A DNA stretch of 5,856 bases from Desulfohalobiaceae bacterium. Lineage in GTDB: Bacteria > Desulfobacterota > Desulfovibrionia > Desulfovibrionales > Desulfothermaceae. Each line of letters begins with the position of its first letter. Positions within the stretch are counted from its first letter, which is position 1. Made by a program: the position numbers and the translations under genes. The stretch spans positions 1 through 5,856 of the forward strand of contig JAIPDU010000114.1 in NCBI GenBank assembly GCA_021737525.1, written 5' to 3'. Shown piece after piece: positions 5,699 through 5,856 of this stretch. Under the pieces are notes generated by a model. The model saw nothing but the letters and a program-made list of their open reading frames with translations, was not told the origin of the DNA and ran no database searches.

Positions 5699-5856
5699 TT
5701 ATTCTGAAACAAAGGGGTCGCAGAAGGGCAATTGGCTGGTTATTCTGGCCCCGATTCCGTGTCTTTCCAGCAGATCCCTGAATCGTTCCGCCTTGTGACT
5801 GGAGAGTGTGGAGATCACTAGAAGCTGGGCCCTGTGGGTCTCGTCCCAAACCCAGT
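5699..5856 (-). CDS. C-terminal fragment of an unidentified protein (51 codons in window)
   Basis: An open frame enters from the right edge on the minus strand and runs 51 codons to a TAA at 5699-5701. The visible part starts WVWDETHRAQ and contains LLVISTLSSHKAERFRDLLE followed by RHGIGARI, then ends in DPFVSE. The alternation of a hydrophobic strand, an amphipathic helix and a second strand looks like a real small alpha/beta fold, and codon use is normal for the window. There is a weak resemblance to small DUF2007-type domains, in which a strand is followed by a helix ending in a LLxxxGI turn; this is not firm. The start and most of the protein lie outside the window. The intrinsic terminator at 5624-5651 is well placed to end its transcript. 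Confidence 0.6.
   Translation of the reverse strand, partial: WVWDETHRAQLLVISTLSSHKAERFRDLLERHGIGARITSQLPFCDPFVSE

Noticed and set aside
5027..5707. Plus-strand ORF of 226 codons
   Set aside because: It runs antisense through the iscU leader, the GGDEF relic and the terminator. Its translation has no domain character.

Overview
The window (5,856 bp, fairly GC-rich) looks like chromosomal DNA from a sulfate-reducing Desulfobacterota-type bacterium, possibly near Desulfovibrionales. This is an inference from gene content: an Archaeoglobus-like IscS/IscU pair, a thiol peroxidase, a membrane Ser/Thr kinase and a GGDEF relic. No rRNA or tRNA was seen to settle it.

Left part (1-1100). Three imperfect 14-bp tandem units lie at the edge. 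A small unknown gene (minus strand, 103 aa) is divergent from tpx (plus strand). tpx encodes a complete thiol peroxidase with both redox cysteines. The 152-bp gap between them holds two weak, overlapping, oppositely directed promoter candidates. tpx then converges on the kinase gene across 50 bp.

Middle (1102-3236). One 630-aa protein joins a cytoplasmic Ser/Thr kinase domain, one transmembrane helix and a predicted periplasmic FGE-sulfatase-fold domain. It contains no cysteine, so the outer domain cannot be a formylglycine oxidase of the known two-cysteine type and is more likely a sensor or binding module. Its upstream region has a strong inverted repeat.

Right-middle (3237-4966). A two-gene minus-strand operon encodes an IscU-type Fe-S scaffold with an added C-terminal four-to-five-cysteine zinc-ribbon-like tail, followed 20 bp later by an IscS/NifS homologue. 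The IscS homologue keeps the mobile-loop cysteine but has lost the PLP Schiff-base lysine (Thr), its neighbouring His (Asn), a pocket Gln (Asp) and the substrate-carboxylate Arg (Val). It resembles the atypical IscS of Archaeoglobus fulgidus. The pair may assemble clusters from free sulfide rather than from cysteine; this is the most interesting feature of the window.

Right part (4967-5856). The region upstream of iscU is not ordinary spacer. Read in one minus-strand frame it is a decaying GGDEF (diguanylate cyclase) gene with two in-frame stops and a destroyed GGDEF signature. The iscU leader and promoter therefore appear to sit inside a pseudogene. Beyond it are a good Rho-independent terminator and the last 51 codons of an unidentified minus-strand gene cut by the window edge.
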